DNA of 8,952 bases from Methanobacterium sp. GTDB lineage: Archaea > Methanobacteriota > Methanobacteria > Methanobacteriales > Methanobacteriaceae. The notes under the pieces are model-generated. The model was not told the DNA's origin, did no database searches, and was given only the letters and a program-made list of their open reading frames with translations. Each line of letters begins with the position of its first letter. The first letter of the stretch is position 1. Below are positions 6,228 through 8,952 of this stretch, in pieces. Made by a program: the position numbers and the translations under genes. The DNA is taken from assembly GCA_030539815.1 (NCBI GenBank), contig JAUNXM010000041.1:6047-14998 (forward strand), in the 5' to 3' direction.

Positions 6228-6630
6228 AGTAGTGAAACGTCTGTTTATCAGAAATATCCGGATTAGAAGCAGTTTTAAGTAGAATTATATGAAAGGTTAC
6301 AGCAATACCAATTATTGATAATAATAGAGGTAAATAAGTTCTATCCTGGAAGATGTAGCAGGATAAAATTAGCGTCACCCATAAAAAAGCAATACTTTTT
6401 ATTTTAACATCTAAAGGCACACCCTGTTTGGTCCGGTAATTTTCTATGTAACTTCCGAAGTAGCGGTTATTGGATATCCATCTTTCTGCTCTTGTGGAAC
6501 TTTTTGTAAAACAAAAAAACGATGCCAGAACAAGGGGTGTGGTGGGTAATACTGGAACTACCACTCCCACGGCTCCTACCCCCAGCAGGGTTACACCTAA
6601 ACTAAAGAAAAATAAACGCTTGGTTTCCAT
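6226..6630 (-). CDS. DUF454 (YbaN-like) small membrane protein
   Basis: A 134-residue protein with the DUF454 signature. A first hydrophobic helix (about 6-26) runs into GVVVPVLPTTPLVLASFFCF (22-41), followed by SSTRAERW (44-51), the conserved NNRYFGSYIENYR (54-66), and two more membrane helices (about 76-94 and 98-118). The length matches the family. No biochemical function is established for DUF454. The ATG at 6628-6630 is preceded six bases upstream by AGGT (6637-6640). It lies 152 bases downstream of afpA on the same strand; that gap has a tandem repeat and only weak TATA-like sequence, so either a promoter of its own or read-through from afpA is possible. Identification is firm; the role is unknown. 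Confidence 0.85.
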   Translation of the reverse strand: METKRLFFFSLGVTLLGVGAVGVVVPVLPTTPLVLASFFCFTKSSTRAERWISNNRYFGSYIENYRTKQGVPLDVKIKSIAFLWVTLILSCYIFQDRTYLPLLLSIIGIAVTFHIILLKTASNPDISDKQTFHY

Positions 6631-6681
6631 AGTTTTACCTTTATTAAAATTTTCCTAAAGTAATTCATTAATCCATTGCTA

Positions 6682-6711
6682 AATTAATCTATTACTAATT
6701 AATCTATTACT
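6682..6711. repeat. Perfect 15-base tandem repeat upstream of the DUF454 gene
   Basis: AATTAATCTATTACT occurs twice with no spacer (6682-6696 and 6697-6711). A degenerate third copy (6666-6680, 12 of 15 matches) precedes it by one base. On the minus strand the repeats lie about 50-80 bases before the DUF454 start, where operators or upstream promoter elements would sit. Replication slippage in AT-rich DNA is the simple alternative. Confidence 0.6.
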
Positions 6712-6782
6712 TTTTATCTATAATTCTGTCTTTAAAATTTATTTTTCTTTCTTCCTGATTGTTTCAAATTTTCAGAATAATT

Positions 6783-7346
<564 letters not shown>

Positions 7347-7387
7347 TCCACAACACCTACATCTATTTTGATTCTATGAGAATAAAT

Positions 7388-7433
7388 ACAAAATTAAAAA
7401 TAAATAATTGAAGATGAATTCATCCACCTTCAA
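7388..7433 (-). terminator. Hairpin plus T-rich tract after catalase
   Basis: Read on the minus strand, TTGAAG (7428-7433) pairs with CTTCAA (7408-7413), enclosing a loop that holds most of the 12-base palindrome GATGAATTCATC (7413-7424). A T-rich stretch follows (7388-7407). It looks like an intrinsic-type terminator for catalase. The same T/A-rich tract could also hold the afpA promoter. Confidence 0.45.
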
Positions 7434-7454
7434 GAAATCCTCCAAAACTCCATC

Positions 7455-8952
7455 TTAAGCTTTGGTTGCTTCCACTCTTTCTTCCTGGGTCATGGAGGCC
7501 AATGCCTTCACCCGTTCAATATCCAGCCCAATACCTTCGGCAACCCGGCTTCCATACTCCACATCGCATTTATAGAAGATGGAAGTTTGACGGTACTGTA
7601 TGTTCTCTTGGGCATCAGCCAGGTGTCCCACTATGTTGGAAACCAGGTTGGTTTTGCCCTCATCATCCAGAACCCTTCGGTAGAGTTCACCTGCCTGGAC
7701 AAAATCAACATCCTCAGTTGGCCTGGTGTGCCTGTCAATGACTGCCTGAACTTCTATGGCTGGAGGGCTGAATGATTTTTCAGGTTCTGGCCCATTCATT
7801 GAGTTGGGATAATAGTTTGGACCGGATCCCCCATTACCATCCACATTCATATGGCCATCCCGCTCGTAATTGGAAATTTCGGCTTTTTTAGCCCTGTTAA
7901 CAGGTATTTGGTGGAAATTTGTCCCTAACCTGTGTCTCTGGGTGTCCTCATAGGAAAATAGTCTTCCCTGGAGCAGTCTGTCTGGTGATGGGCCTATTCC
8001 AGGTACGAAGTTGGAGGGGGCGAATGCTGCTTGCTCCACTTCAGCGAAGAAGTTTTCAGGAGCACGATTCAGCACGATTTTACCCAGCTGGATCAGTGGG
8101 TAATCAGCATGGTACCAAACTTTGGTGATGTCAAATGGATCGAACTGGTAACTAGCTGCATCCTCGGGTTTCATTATCTGAACGTAAACTTTCCACTCAG
8201 GATAATCACCGGCTTTTATTGCTTCGTATAGGTCTTCGGTGGCATGGTTAGGATTCTCTCCGGCCATCTTTACTGCTTCATCATTGGTGAAGGTTTTATT
8301 TCCTAAAACTGATTTTATATGGACTTTAACCCACACGTATTCTCCCTCCTCATTGTACCACATGTAGGTATGGCTGGAAAATCCATCCATGTGACGGAAG
8401 GAGTAGGGTGTTCCCCGGTCCGAGAACAGTATTGTAACCTGGTGGACTGATTCTGGAGTCAGTGATAAAAAGTCCCAGAACATGTCTGCATCGGGTAGGT
8501 TTGTTTGGGGATGTCTTTTTTGGGTGTGGATGAAGTCTGGGAATTTCACAGCATCCCTAATAAAAAATATAGGCGTGTTATTTCCAACCAAGTCGTAGTT
8601 TCCTTCTTCAGTGTAAAATTTGATGGCAAATCCACGTGGATCACGTGCCGTGTCGGCTGAACCTCTTTCTCCCCCTACTGTTGAAAATCGGATGAATAAT
8701 TCTGTTTTTTTCCCAACTTCCGATAGGAAATTGGCCCGGGTATACTGAGAAAGATCATTGGTTACTTCAAAGTATCCGTATGCCCCGGCACCCTTAGCAT
8801 GGACCACCCGTTCAGGTATCCGTTCCCGGTCAAAATGTGCTAATTTTTCTATGAGGTTAACATCCTGAAGCAGGGTGTAGCTGGATCCTTCACCAGTGGT
8901 AATGGATGCCTGGTCATTGGGCACGGGGTGCCCCTTGTTGCTGGTTAGTTTT
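7455..8952 (-). CDS. katA: Monofunctional heme catalase, 5' end beyond the window
   Basis: A heme enzyme that converts hydrogen peroxide to water and oxygen. Counting from the GTG at 8924, the distal His is H42 in [11 protein letters not shown], the distal Asn is N115 in [12 protein letters not shown], and the proximal heme ligand is Y325 in [14 protein letters not shown], with R321. All match the bovine and bacterial enzymes, so the active site looks intact. Length is that of small-subunit catalases of the clade 3 type. The GTG at 8924 is not the start: the frame stays open to the edge and reads [14 protein letters not shown], the usual catalase N-terminus (KKLT-N-G-PV-DNQ), so only a few codons are missing. 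The gene is clearly richer in G+C than its neighbours: sampled lines 7501-7560 and 8401-8460 each have 32 G+C in 60, against 20 and 17 for 4081-4140 and 4261-4320. This suggests acquisition from a bacterium (inference). Confidence 0.97.
   Translation of the reverse strand, partial: KLTSNKGHPVPNDQASITTGEGSSYTLLQDVNLIEKLAHFDRERIPERVVHAKGAGAYGYFEVTNDLSQYTRANFLSEVGKKTELFIRFSTVGGERGSADTARDPRGFAIKFYTEEGNYDLVGNNTPIFFIRDAVKFPDFIHTQKRHPQTNLPDADMFWDFLSLTPESVHQVTILFSDRGTPYSFRHMDGFSSHTYMWYNEEGEYVWVKVHIKSVLGNKTFTNDEAVKMAGENPNHATEDLYEAIKAGDYPEWKVYVQIMKPEDAASYQFDPFDITKVWYHADYPLIQLGKIVLNRAPENFFAEVEQAAFAPSNFVPGIGPSPDRLLQGRLFSYEDTQRHRLGTNFHQIPVNRAKKAEISNYERDGHMNVDGNGGSGPNYYPNSMNGPEPEKSFSPPAIEVQAVIDRHTRPTEDVDFVQAGELYRRVLDDEGKTNLVSNIVGHLADAQENIQYRQTSIFYKCDVEYGSRVAEGIGLDIERVKALASMTQEERVEATKA

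Noticed and set aside
6666..6711. CRISPR array
   Set aside because: The 15-base repeats abut with essentially no spacers, and no cas gene is present.
7466..8231. Several plus-strand open frames opposite catalase (7466-7741, 7587-7775, 7919-8128, 8031-8231)
   Set aside because: The higher G+C of catalase lowers stop-codon frequency on the opposite strand. None has a ribosome-binding site or a recognisable domain.
8922..8924. GTG as the catalase start codon
   Set aside because: Conserved catalase N-terminal sequence is encoded upstream of it in the same frame up to the window edge.

Overview
The window looks like chromosomal DNA from a methanogenic archaeon, most likely of the Methanobacterium type (inference). 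The support is AT-rich intergenic DNA with archaeal TATA-like boxes, Shine-Dalgarno sites of the AGGTG(A) kind, oligo-T tracts at gene ends, and an archaeoflavoprotein of the AfpA family, which is found in archaea. There are nine protein genes. I found no rRNA or tRNA gene, transposase, integrase or CRISPR array. No gap between genes exceeds 300 bases.

Layout. (1) Positions 53-1071, minus strand: a PadR-family regulator followed at once by a stand-alone GyrI-like ligand-binding protein, a probable two-gene operon for sensing small molecules. (2) Positions 1221-3332, minus strand: two tandem DUF389-family membrane proteins, clearly paralogous, separated by about 20-30 bases and probably sharing one promoter. 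(3) Positions 3333-3543: a divergent promoter region with a TATA-like box for each direction and a long imperfect inverted repeat between them. (4) Positions 3544-6142, plus strand: a CLC-family anion transporter with two C-terminal CBS domains, then a TauE/SafE (TSUP) permease that has its own TATA box and a strong inverted repeat upstream. (5) Positions 6226-8952, minus strand: read in order of transcription, a heme catalase whose 5' end runs off the right edge, the archaeoflavoprotein AfpA, and a small DUF454 membrane protein.

How the genes may fit together. Five of the nine genes encode integral membrane proteins, at least two of them anion or organic-acid transporters, and two more suggest oxidative or redox stress handling (catalase, AfpA). 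This looks like an accessory envelope and stress region rather than core metabolism, but no single pathway links the genes. The most useful new observations are the three promoter-associated dyads (1089-1128, 3407-3465, 5319-5354), the non-canonical residues at two key positions of the CLC protein, the tandem DUF389 pair divergent from CLC, and the GC-rich catalase in a probable methanogen. I found no clear new defence or mobile system. Three start sites are better placed elsewhere than the longest open frame implies: the GyrI-like gene, the downstream DUF389 gene, and the catalase.
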